Source: Gammaproteobacteria bacterium (GTDB taxonomy: Bacteria; Pseudomonadota; Gammaproteobacteria; UBA12402). Taken from it: a DNA stretch of 5,398 nt. The position numbers and the translations under genes were made by a program. Numbering within the stretch: the first letter of the stretch is position 1; each line of letters opens with the position of its first letter. The notes under the pieces are model-generated. The model saw only the letters and a program-made list of their open reading frames with translations. It was not told the DNA's origin and did not search any database. The DNA is taken from NCBI GenBank assembly GCA_028282395.1, contig JANQHY010000059.1:1-5398 (forward strand), written 5' to 3'. Positions 1 through 5,398 of the stretch are shown piece by piece.

Positions 1-13
1 TCTTGGATTAGTA

Positions 14-19
14 TATAAT
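14..19 (+). promoter_or_regulatory. Probable -10 box of the icmW operon promoter
   Basis: A perfect TATAAT lies in an AT-rich stretch 63 nt before the icmW start codon. A -35 box at normal spacing would fall just outside the window, so it cannot be checked. Transcription would begin near position 26, leaving a leader of about 57 nt. In Legionella the icmW operon is transcribed away from icmV-dotA, so a divergent promoter upstream is expected. No clear regulator site was recognised in the visible part. Confidence 0.55.
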
Positions 20-82
20 AATACAAGGAAAATACATAGAAAAGTGCTGCTATTTATGCAGTAAGATGAAAATGGGGGGCAA

Positions 83-532
83 ATGCCTGATTTAAACTTA
101 AAAGCGGTGCACCAATTCTGGCGCGAATATCCTGACCCGATGATCTATCGTGTACTCTCTTTTATGGAAGCAGTTGAACATGATACTTACATTGATCATC
201 CTGAAATCAAAACGGCACTAGAGCGATTCGGAAATGCACTGGAAAATGTCAAAGAGTTTCAGTTAAAGAATGAAGAGCACTATATAAGAATCTGCTCTCA
301 TCTACATATGACACAACTGTTACGTATTTTACAAACTATCGATACCGTTTCCCCCGGCTCGGCTTCAAAAGTCCTAATGTATGCCGAGGAGAATAGTCAC
401 CGTGACGAGACGATCAATTTTTTTCTACGCCGCAACATTGTTTTCGAGCGGCTCAGGCTGTTAGCGCGTGTTTTTGCGCCTGACAGATTGGCTCTACTCA
501 ACAAAGTACTTGAAGGGGAAGAATATGATTAA
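83..532 (+). CDS. icmW: IcmW, Dot/Icm type IVB secretion adaptor protein
   Basis: IcmW is a small acidic cytoplasmic protein. With IcmS it binds effectors and the C-terminal part of the coupling ATPase DotL, and so feeds substrates to the Dot/Icm type IVB secretion system. The 149 residues are close to the 151 I recall for Legionella IcmW. They show the family's most conserved blocks: an MPDL start, DPMIYRV near residues 18-24, IDTVSPGSASKVL near 86-98, and FFLRRNIVFERLRLL near 113-127. There is no signal peptide or membrane segment, as expected. The start is preceded by a G6 run at 74-79 that serves as the Shine-Dalgarno sequence. It is the first gene of the operon, and its last codons overlap the next gene by 8 nt. 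IcmS, DotL and LvgA are not in this window. Confidence 0.95.
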   Translation: MPDLNLKAVHQFWREYPDPMIYRVLSFMEAVEHDTYIDHPEIKTALERFGNALENVKEFQLKNEEHYIRICSHLHMTQLLRILQTIDTVSPGSASKVLMYAEENSHRDETINFFLRRNIVFERLRLLARVFAPDRLALLNKVLEGEEYD

Positions 533-956
533 AAAAATGATGACACCAGTACTGCCAATTGCCTTTACGGCACTTTTGGCAGTTCTACCTACTACAGTGG
601 TATGGGCAGCCGATGATAGCGGCACCAGTGGTAATACACTGGTATTGGCAGATAACGATTTTACTGCTCTCCAAGATCAAAATTTTGCTTGGGAAGCAAC
701 CAGATTTGAATCAAGCGCCTATACCGATATTAAAAATATGCAAATTGACTTCCTGGCGCAGTTGGCATCAACGACAGGCTTAGGCAAAATAGATGGTGCC
801 GACTCGAGTACTGTTACTATGCCATCGGCACCAAGCAGCACTGGCACCGAAGCCGATCAAGTAGCTCCTGCTGCACAATATCCAATTGCCAATGAGCAGG
901 CTGCTACTGAACAGAGCGGTCTTAATACTGCAGTTGACTATAAATCAATATACTAA
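525..956 (+). CDS. Unrecognised small exported protein encoded inside the icmW-icmX operon
   Basis: I do not recognise a family for this 143-residue protein. The first 28 residues form a clear Sec signal peptide: a MIKK start, a hydrophobic core at about 8-27, and a likely cleavage after VWA at residue 28. There is no cysteine, so it is not a lipoprotein, and no further membrane segment. The mature protein would therefore be a soluble periplasmic or secreted protein of about 115 residues. Residues about 40-75 look foldable (NFAWEATRF, then DIKNMQIDFLAQLA), while the C-terminal half is rich in Ser, Thr, Ala, Pro and Gln and is probably disordered. I chose the ATG at 525 over the in-frame ATG at 468. 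It has a good Shine-Dalgarno sequence (AAGGGGA, 513-519) with 5-nt spacing, directly precedes the signal peptide, and the longer version would run through icmW. The 8-nt overlap with icmW suggests translational coupling. By context it is a candidate accessory Dot/Icm component acting with IcmX; this is inference. Confidence 0.8.
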   Translation: MIKKMMTPVLPIAFTALLAVLPTTVVWAADDSGTSGNTLVLADNDFTALQDQNFAWEATRFESSAYTDIKNMQIDFLAQLASTTGLGKIDGADSSTVTMPSAPSSTGTEADQVAPAAQYPIANEQAATEQSGLNTAVDYKSIY

Positions 957-976
957 TACTAGATGAGGTACCTCCA

Positions 977-2395
977 ATGATTAAAAAAACCCATTACAAC
1001 CGTTCTATTAAAGCAACTATTGCTGCTTCTTGTTTATCACTTTTACTGATCACATCAACAACTGCATTGGCAGACGATCCGAGTGATGAGCTATCCCCTG
1101 CCCCCGGCCCCATGCAATCCAAAACACAAACACTGCAAGCATCACTGATTAGCAAAGACGCTACCACTACTGCATCAAAAGAGATTGCGTATAACCTCGG
1201 CATTATGATGTTTTATCCAATGACACAATTGGCGCATATTTTACGCTATACACTCGATACACGCCCGCCGGAATTGAATAAAACATTACAGAACGAGTTG
1301 ATTGAAACCACCTCATCACAAGCGCTGGCTAATGATACCCTGCAATCACTGTTTTTCTATGACCAACAAACACTGGACAACCCGGCTGTTCAATCTATTC
1401 TAGACTCTAACAGCCCAACATTGAAGGCATCACTTTTTTACTCAACACATAATATTGGTTACCTGATTCACCAATCAATGAAAAGTAACCAAACTGCTCT
1501 TGCCACAGACATTACTGATGACTTTGGCACAATCGATACATCCACCACCCCATCCGGAGTCAACATGCGGGTATTAAGCAGCTCCCCTAGTAGTCCATTA
1601 GTTATCTGCCCTGTCGGTGATACTTCTGCCATATCAGGATCACTGCTTGGCCCTTCGTATGTACCACCGGAGTGCTATTCTATCACTGCACAAACATTAA
1701 TGGGGACAACAGAGTATACTTATGACAATGCTGCTCAACAGAATGCTGCTGAGCAATATCTATCGATTGCCTCTGGCAGCTATGTTGGTTTAACCCCCCC
1801 TACTTCAAACTGGTATACAGCTGATAATCTTAAAAACGAAGATGTTGCCCACTACATCTCTTATTACCAAACCAGTCAGGCACTCAAATCGCTTGGTGCT
1901 TATGTTTTGGCACATGCTTATTCTATTCGCACGCCTAGCAAAGATGGTAAAACACGTAGTGCTATGGCGCAATATAACCAGCTACAGGCAAAAATGGCCA
2001 GCAACAGTGAGTTCTGGAGTCGCATGAATAAAACACCAGTACTTGGTCAACTAACAATTATTGCTGACTATATGCCAATTATTGCTTTCGGCATCGCCCG
2101 CCAGAATCAGCAGTTAGAGATGATAAGCGACTCACTTGGCGCTATGCTAGTTGCACAAAGTCTATTACTCTCTCAAGCTGGTGACGTTTTATACGGTAAA
2201 GCTAGCCAAGCTGTCACTGGCTCCACGGGTGAGCAAACTATTCCTGCTGATACCAGCAGTAGTTCCTCTACCACAGGTGATACTGACACGACTGATACCG
2301 ATACAGCAGATAGTGGCAGTGACGATAGCACACAGATTGATACTAGCAATATTGATACTACTGGCACTGATACTGGCGGTGGTGACTCACAATAA
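977..2395 (+). CDS. icmX: IcmX, periplasmic component of the Dot/Icm type IVB secretion system
   Basis: IcmX is a periplasmic protein needed for Dot/Icm channel function; in Legionella a truncated form is also released from the cell. The call rests on position directly behind icmW (icmW-icmX is the Legionella operon), on export, and on length (472 residues; about 466 recalled for Legionella). A signal peptide spans residues 1-32, with likely cleavage after ALA. The body (about 65-410) is mostly helical-looking. The mature protein has only two cysteines, C211 and C233, flanking a Gly/Pro/Ser-rich stretch; they could form a disulfide. Residues about 355-405 are moderately hydrophobic, but I would not call a membrane span. 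Residues 425-472 form an acidic Asp/Ser/Thr/Gly tail built of pentapeptide repeats. The gene starts 20 nt after the preceding stop, with GAGG at 965-968 as the ribosome site. The sequence appears divergent, so an alignment would strengthen the assignment. Confidence 0.85.
   Translation: MIKKTHYNRSIKATIAASCLSLLLITSTTALADDPSDELSPAPGPMQSKTQTLQASLISKDATTTASKEIAYNLGIMMFYPMTQLAHILRYTLDTRPPELNKTLQNELIETTSSQALANDTLQSLFFYDQQTLDNPAVQSILDSNSPTLKASLFYSTHNIGYLIHQSMKSNQTALATDITDDFGTIDTSTTPSGVNMRVLSSSPSSPLVICPVGDTSAISGSLLGPSYVPPECYSITAQTLMGTTEYTYDNAAQQNAAEQYLSIASGSYVGLTPPTSNWYTADNLKNEDVAHYISYYQTSQALKSLGAYVLAHAYSIRTPSKDGKTRSAMAQYNQLQAKMASNSEFWSRMNKTPVLGQLTIIADYMPIIAFGIARQNQQLEMISDSLGAMLVAQSLLLSQAGDVLYGKASQAVTGSTGEQTIPADTSSSSSTTGDTDTTDTDTADSGSDDSTQIDTSNIDTTGTDTGGGDSQ
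2249..2392 (+). repeat. Degenerate 15-bp tandem repeat encoding the IcmX C-terminal tail
   Basis: GATA or a close variant recurs at exact 15-nt steps: 2249, 2279, 2294, 2309, 2324, 2339, 2354 and 2369, with GACT at 2384. Only the step at 2264 lacks the motif. In protein terms this gives units DTSSS, SSTTG, DTDTT, DTDTA, DSGSD, DSTQI, DTSNI, DTTGT and DTGGG, then a final DSQ. Each unit after the second opens with Asp-Thr or Asp-Ser. The period is a multiple of three, so gain or loss of units would keep the frame. The repeat ends directly at the icmX stop codon. Confidence 0.85.
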
Positions 2396-2412
2396 ATCAC
2401 AGTCATTAAATT

Positions 2413-2460
2413 GCGTGAACAAGAGCAGACACTTACTCAATGTTTTGTGTCTGCTCACGC
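2413..2460. terminator. Hairpin between the convergent icmX and yicC genes
   Basis: A perfect 10-bp inverted repeat (GAGCAGACAC at 2423-2432 with GTGTCTGCTC at 2447-2456) encloses a 14-nt loop. GCGT (2413-2416) and ACGC (2457-2460) can extend the stem after a bulge on one side. It starts 28 nt after the icmX stop and overlaps the last codons of yicC, whose stop codon lies in the loop. Neither side has a strong T-run, so it may be a shared terminator or a 3'-end stabilising structure rather than a classical intrinsic terminator. Confidence 0.5.
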
Positions 2461-3299
2461 ATCTGCTCAAGCAATAGTTTTAGCGTCACGCCAATATGGG
2501 CAACCTCAGCGCTTGGTGATTTTGCCGCTAACGTATTCACTTCACGGTGACTCTCCTGCAAGAGAAAATCTAGTCGCCTACCAACAGGCATTTTCTGTTT
2601 TAATGCGTCACGCAGCGCACTGAGATGTGTCTGCAAGCGCTCAAGCTCTTCACTAACATCAAGCTTCTGTGCATAAAACACCATCTCCTGCTCCAAGCGC
2701 TCTGCATTCAGCGACAATTCAAGCTGTTCAAAACGGTCAAGCAACTTCTGTTTCTGCCGACTGACCAGATCTGGTAATATTTTCTTCACCTGCACCAATT
2801 CTGTTGTCATCGACTCAATACGCTGAAGAAGAAATTTCCCCAACTTCTCACCCTCAGCTGCACGACTATCAACCAAGCTATCTAGCGTTACAGCAAACAA
2901 CTCAAGTATTGCCGTGTGCATCTCTTCATAATCCTCTGCATTAGACTGCAACATCTCCGGCCAATTCAACACCTCGATCAATGATGGCGAGGCAGTCTCA
3001 GGAAAGTAAGCTTGTAGCTGTTGATGAAATTGCGCTAACTGCTGCAACAACGCTTGATTTAACTCACTCTGTGACAGGTTTTGCCCGACACGCGGATAGT
3101 GGAGATTACAATCAACTTTACCACGGCTTAGTCGCGCCTTAATTAATTCACGCAATTTTGGCTCCAATAGGCGAAAAGCGTCAGGCAGTGAAAATGATAA
3201 TTCGAGAAAGCGATGGTTAACCGAGCGAATCTCCCACTGCAGTGCGTTCCCTTTATAGTGCGCCTGCTGGCGCGCAAATGCCGTCATACTTTTTATCAT
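2433..3299 (-). CDS. yicC: YicC family endoribonuclease
   Basis: YicC is a conserved bacterial protein; the E. coli member has been reported as an endoribonuclease that helps degrade small RNAs such as RyhB. The 288 residues match the family length and carry both of its domains. The N-terminal domain opens with MIKSMTAFAR and continues with WEIRSVNHRFLE (22-33) and LSRGKVDCNL (57-66). The C-terminal domain begins around EGEKL (149-153) and carries VGRRLDFLLQE (239-249), REVNTLAAKS (252-261) and the typical ending EQMREQTQNIE. The middle is helical and probably coiled-coil (about 160-235). A strong GGGGGAGAG ribosome site sits just before the start codon. It is transcribed divergently from rph, an arrangement also found in E. 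coli. No catalytic residue can be assigned with certainty from sequence alone. Confidence 0.97.
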   Translation of the reverse strand: MIKSMTAFARQQAHYKGNALQWEIRSVNHRFLELSFSLPDAFRLLEPKLRELIKARLSRGKVDCNLHYPRVGQNLSQSELNQALLQQLAQFHQQLQAYFPETASPSLIEVLNWPEMLQSNAEDYEEMHTAILELFAVTLDSLVDSRAAEGEKLGKFLLQRIESMTTELVQVKKILPDLVSRQKQKLLDRFEQLELSLNAERLEQEMVFYAQKLDVSEELERLQTHLSALRDALKQKMPVGRRLDFLLQESHREVNTLAAKSPSAEVAHIGVTLKLLLEQMREQTQNIE

Positions 3300-3327
3300 T
3301 ATCTCTCCCCCGACAAGCTGTCATAAC

Positions 3328-3386
3328 AAGTGCTATACACTTCGTAGGTGATAGCTGTTTATTTTATAAAACAAATGGTATACCAT
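3328..3386. promoter_or_regulatory. Palindrome-rich divergent promoter region for yicC and rph
   Basis: The 147-nt spacer (3300-3446) must hold both promoters. It contains three palindromes. AAGTG (3328-3332) and CACTT (3338-3342) form a short inverted repeat. TTTTATAAAA (3362-3371) is a perfect palindrome containing a TATAAA -10-like box. ATGGTATACCAT (3375-3386) is a 12-bp perfect palindrome that reads as an extended -10 (TGG-TATACC) on both strands. No convincing -35 box pairs with them. Which, if any, is the true promoter or an operator is inference. Confidence 0.35.
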
Positions 3387-3417
3387 GCCACCCTCAAACT
3401 GAAGTATATGAGTAATA

Positions 3418-3430
3418 CCGTGAAACACGG
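3418..3430 (+). other. Small hairpin in the rph leader, just before the ribosome site
   Basis: CCGTG (3418-3422) and CACGG (3426-3430) form a perfect 5-bp stem around an AAA loop. It ends 4 nt before the rph Shine-Dalgarno sequence AAGGGGA (3435-3441). It could affect translation initiation or mRNA 5' stability. It is short enough that chance is possible. Confidence 0.35.
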
Positions 3431-3446
3431 CAACAAGGGGAAAACT

Positions 3447-4166
3447 ATGCGTCCAAGCGGCCGATCAGACAACCAACTACGTAAAATCGAAATTATCAGA
3501 GAGTATACTCGCCATGCTGAAGGCTCAGTACTCGTTAAATATGGCCACACTTGGGTATTATGCACAGCAAGTGTTATAAGTGGCGTCCCCAAGTTCCTAA
3601 AAGGTAGCAACCAGGGCTGGCTCACTGCTGAGTATGGCATGCTACCGCGTGCAACAGATGAGCGCTGTCCACGTGAAGCCGCTCGCGGCAAGCAAAGCGG
3701 CCGCACCCAAGAGATTCAGCGCCTGATTGGCCGCACGCTGCGCAGCGCACTTAACTTAAAAAAGCTAGGCGACTACACTATCCATATTGATTGTGATGTA
3801 CTCCAGGCTGATGGCGGCACCCGTACCGCAGCAATTACTGGTAGCTGTGTTGCTATGGTTGATGCCTTGCACTATCTACAACGCAGCAAAAAGCTCACGA
3901 CTGATCCACTAATACAGATGGTAGCTGCTGTCTCTGTTGGTATCTGTCAGGGTCAAGCAGTTCTGGACCTTGACTATCAAGAAGATGCCAACGCTGAGAC
4001 CGATATGAATGTTGTCATGAATGATCGCGGCGAATTCATTGAGATTCAGGGAACTGCAGAACAACAATCATTCACCCTCGAACAGCAACAACAGATGATG
4101 CACTTGGCACAACAAGGTATTAGTGAATTAATTACTTTGCAAAACCAGGCACTAGGGAATAGCTAG
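3447..4166 (+). CDS. rph: RNase PH, phosphate-dependent tRNA 3' exoribonuclease
   Basis: RNase PH trims the 3' extensions of precursor tRNAs by phosphorolysis and works as a hexamer (trimer of dimers) in the cytoplasm. The 239 residues match the usual length of about 238-240. Recognisable blocks are the MRPSGR start, the central [14 protein letters not shown] (57-70), R86 and the GTRT motif with R126 (phosphate binding), and the active-site block DLDYxEDxxAxTDMNVVM (174-191) with acidic D180 and D186. The frame is open back to 3348, but I chose the ATG at 3447. It begins the invariant MRPSGR and has AAGGGGA at 3435-3441 with 5-nt spacing; the upstream ATGs lack a good ribosome site. The gene diverges from yicC and converges on the plsC-family gene. 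Nothing suggests truncation: unlike the frameshifted rph of E. coli K-12, this copy appears intact. Confidence 0.98.
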   Translation: MRPSGRSDNQLRKIEIIREYTRHAEGSVLVKYGHTWVLCTASVISGVPKFLKGSNQGWLTAEYGMLPRATDERCPREAARGKQSGRTQEIQRLIGRTLRSALNLKKLGDYTIHIDCDVLQADGGTRTAAITGSCVAMVDALHYLQRSKKLTTDPLIQMVAAVSVGICQGQAVLDLDYQEDANAETDMNVVMNDRGEFIEIQGTAEQQSFTLEQQQQMMHLAQQGISELITLQNQALGNS

Positions 4167-4171
4167 AGATA

Positions 4172-4198
4172 GCCGCTTGCAGACCTCTCAGAAGCGGC
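4172..4198 (+). terminator. Hairpin just after rph
   Basis: GCCGCTT (4172-4178) and AAGCGGC (4192-4198) form a perfect 7-bp stem with a 13-nt loop, starting 6 nt after the rph stop codon. No T-run follows on the + strand, so it may protect the rph mRNA 3' end or act together with the next hairpin. Confidence 0.4.
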
Positions 4199-4206
4199 CA
4201 CCAAAA

Positions 4207-4237
4207 CGTTGTCCCGCGGCTTGTCCACGGGACAACG
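4207..4237. terminator. Strong GC-rich hairpin between rph and the convergent plsC-family gene
   Basis: CGTTGTCCCG (4207-4216) pairs perfectly with CGGGACAACG (4228-4237). Two more G-C pairs inside (4218-4219 with 4225-4226) leave a 5-nt loop. Read on the - strand the stem runs straight into TTTT (complement of 4203-4206), giving a short U-tract suited to terminating the gmhB-plsC transcript. On the + strand the downstream side is purine-rich, so termination of rph there would be weaker. Confidence 0.65.
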
Positions 4238-4255
4238 GAGGGGAAAAGAACAAAT

Positions 4256-5017
4256 TTACTCACTCTCTTCAACAACGGCGGCCTGTTCAGGCATATTCGT
4301 TGAAATCATGGCAACCTGCCCTTCAATCCAGTCTCTCACTTCATCGAGCAGCTGATTTGCTGTTTTCCCTTCAACTGAAATCGGTTCGCCAATTACCACC
4401 TTAATTTTACCCGGGGTTAAATAGAATTGGCGATTGGGCCAACACTCATGGGCATTATGCGCAATTGGCACAATCGGTACTTGCGCAGCACGTGCCAACA
4501 TCACACCACCTTTTTTATACCCACCACCTTTGCGTGATCCTTCAGGAAACATCATAATCTGCCGTCCCAGCTTAAGATATTTCTTCCCTTGGGCAATCAA
4601 CATTTTTAGTGCCTGAGAACCTTTAGAACGATCAATGGCAATGACCTCACACCGGGCAGCACTCCAGCCAATAAAAGGAAAACGTAGAATCTCTTTTTTC
4701 AGCACTAATGTTGGCGTTGAAATAATCATCGGCAGAGCGATCGTCTCCCAACGCGATGAGTGTTTACTCAAAACAACAGCGGGACCACATTGTAAATTTT
4801 CATGGCCGATCACCTCATACTTAATCTCACAAATAGCCTCCATTAAGATACACATCGTATAACACCAGCCGGTAATAATGCAGTGAAATCGCCATTTATA
4901 AGGCAGTGGCAGTGATAATATTGTCATCACGGTGCCGAAAAAAAATGTGACAATTCCCAGGCTAATGTAAAAAACAATCATGCGCAAAAAATAGAGCGCT
5001 TTTATATACCTACGCAT
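4256..5017 (-). CDS. PlsC-family 1-acylglycerol-3-phosphate acyltransferase
   Basis: Enzymes of this family transfer an acyl chain to the 2-position of lysophosphatidic acid, making phosphatidic acid at the inner membrane. The 253 residues fit the family. A hydrophobic N-terminal segment (about 11-38) should anchor the protein. The acyltransferase motifs follow in order: motif I KHSSRWE (85-91, catalytic H86), motif II VIAIDR (125-130), motif III FPEGSR (157-162), motif IV VPIVPIA (180-186). Motif I is HX4E instead of the textbook HX4D; related NlaB-like proteobacterial enzymes, as I recall, also carry Glu here, so activity is still expected. The C-terminal tail is acidic. The start has an excellent AGGAGGG ribosome site and overlaps the end of gmhB by 8 nt, so the two are probably translationally coupled. 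Several paralogues often exist per genome, so I do not assert that it is the main PlsC. Confidence 0.93.
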   Translation of the reverse strand: MRRYIKALYFLRMIVFYISLGIVTFFFGTVMTILSLPLPYKWRFHCIITGWCYTMCILMEAICEIKYEVIGHENLQCGPAVVLSKHSSRWETIALPMIISTPTLVLKKEILRFPFIGWSAARCEVIAIDRSKGSQALKMLIAQGKKYLKLGRQIMMFPEGSRKGGGYKKGGVMLARAAQVPIVPIAHNAHECWPNRQFYLTPGKIKVVIGEPISVEGKTANQLLDEVRDWIEGQVAMISTNMPEQAAVVEESE

Positions 5018-5398
5018 CGTTACCCTCCTGCAGTAGAATTTCCTCTACAGCCTGACTTAGATTATCAAAAACTTTTACCTGCTGTGCTAATTGCGGCGAT
5101 TGCTGCAACACACGCTCACCTTTACCACTACGCAGTAGCAACGGTTGACAGCCAATCGTCCAAGCCGCCTCAACATCACCACGCGTATCACCAATAAAAT
5201 AAACATCTGCCCAATCAACCGAATAATCAGCACCAATCTGTTCAAGCAGACCCGCTTTCGGTTTGCGACAAGCACAGTTCTCATCAGGATGATGTGGGCA
5301 AATATAAATTTTATCAATATGGGCAGAGAATTTTTTTAACGTTTGGTGCATTTTCTCATGAATGGCTTCAAGTATTGCCCAATCATAAAGGCCGCGCG
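5010..5398 (-). CDS. gmhB: GmhB, D-glycero-D-manno-heptose 1,7-bisphosphate 7-phosphatase (5' end outside window)
   Basis: GmhB removes the 7-phosphate from heptose bisphosphate in the cytoplasm, on the route to ADP-heptose for the LPS inner core. The last 128 residues are visible; the family is about 180-190 long, so roughly 50-60 are missing beyond the window edge, including the HAD nucleophile DxD motif. The frame stays open to the edge: the first visible residues, RGLYDWAILEAIHEKM, match the family's region after the NQ-SG-I-RG loop, so the internal Met at 5349-5351 is not the true start. The zinc site is CPHHPDENCACRKP (C33, H35, C41 and C43 of the visible part), followed by the HAD-type K in CRKP and the IGDTRGDVEAA block, which holds the late Asp of the fold. 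The loop between the His and the Cys pair is shorter than in E. coli GmhB. The gene overlaps the plsC-family gene downstream. Confidence 0.95.
   Translation of the reverse strand, partial: RGLYDWAILEAIHEKMHQTLKKFSAHIDKIYICPHHPDENCACRKPKAGLLEQIGADYSVDWADVYFIGDTRGDVEAAWTIGCQPLLLRSGKGERVLQQSPQLAQQVKVFDNLSQAVEEILLQEGNDA

Noticed and set aside
1..82. CpxR- or PmrA-type regulator sites in the icmW leader
   Set aside because: CpxR is known to control icmW in Legionella, but I found no convincing GTAAA-spaced pair here, and the upstream part is outside the window.
468..524. Upstream in-frame ATG that would lengthen the small exported protein by 19 residues
   Set aside because: It lies inside icmW, has no good ribosome site, and would place a non-signal sequence before a clear signal peptide. 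The ATG at 525 has a strong Shine-Dalgarno sequence.
2173..2406. Open frame on the - strand opposite the icmX tail
   Set aside because: It is the antisense shadow of the low-complexity repeat; its Val/Ser-rich composition is an artefact of that.
2411..2623. Open frame of 70 codons on the + strand after icmX
   Set aside because: It is antisense to the strongly conserved end of yicC and resembles no known protein.
3348..3446. N-terminal extension of RNase PH by 33 residues
   Set aside because: The family starts at MRPSGR, the ATG at 3447 has a good ribosome site, and the extension would run through the likely promoter and leader.
3359..3706. 115-codon open frame on the - strand opposite rph
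   Set aside because: It lies antisense to conserved RNase PH coding sequence and the promoter region, with no recognisable protein.
5010..5351. A short complete gene starting at the Met at 5349-5351
   Set aside because: The frame continues upstream to the window edge with family-typical GmhB sequence, so this is the tail of a longer gene.

Overview
The window looks like the chromosome of a gammaproteobacterium that carries a Dot/Icm (type IVB) secretion system. That points to a Legionellales-like or similar intracellular lineage (the Legionella, Coxiella, Berkiella or Piscirickettsia type). I cannot name the genus. Two things support this. The first gene is an unmistakable IcmW, followed on the same strand by an IcmX-type exported protein. 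The remaining genes are ordinary gammaproteobacterial housekeeping genes, including the divergent yicC/rph pair also found in E. coli and a heptose (LPS) gene.

Layout. Positions 1-2395 (+ strand) form a compact operon: a promoter with a perfect TATAAT, then icmW, an unrecognised small exported protein, and icmX. IcmW is a cytoplasmic adaptor that, with IcmS, delivers effectors to the DotL coupling protein. IcmX is a periplasmic component of the secretion apparatus. The 143-residue protein between them overlaps the end of icmW by 8 nt and has a clear signal peptide, so it is a candidate additional periplasmic partner of the system. It is the most interesting gene here. IcmX ends in a pentapeptide repeat tail encoded by a degenerate 15-bp tandem repeat.

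Positions 2433-4166 hold the divergent pair yicC (- strand) and rph (+ strand), which encode RNA-processing enzymes. They share a 147-nt intergenic region with several short palindromes. The icmX and yicC genes converge on a hairpin just after icmX. Positions 4256-5398 (- strand) hold gmhB (5' end beyond the window) followed by a plsC-family acyltransferase. These two genes overlap by 8 nt and serve the cell envelope: heptose for LPS, and phospholipid acylation. The rph and plsC genes converge on an 89-nt gap with two hairpins. The longest stretch without a gene is the 147-nt yicC-rph spacer. No tRNA, rRNA, insertion sequence or CRISPR array is visible.
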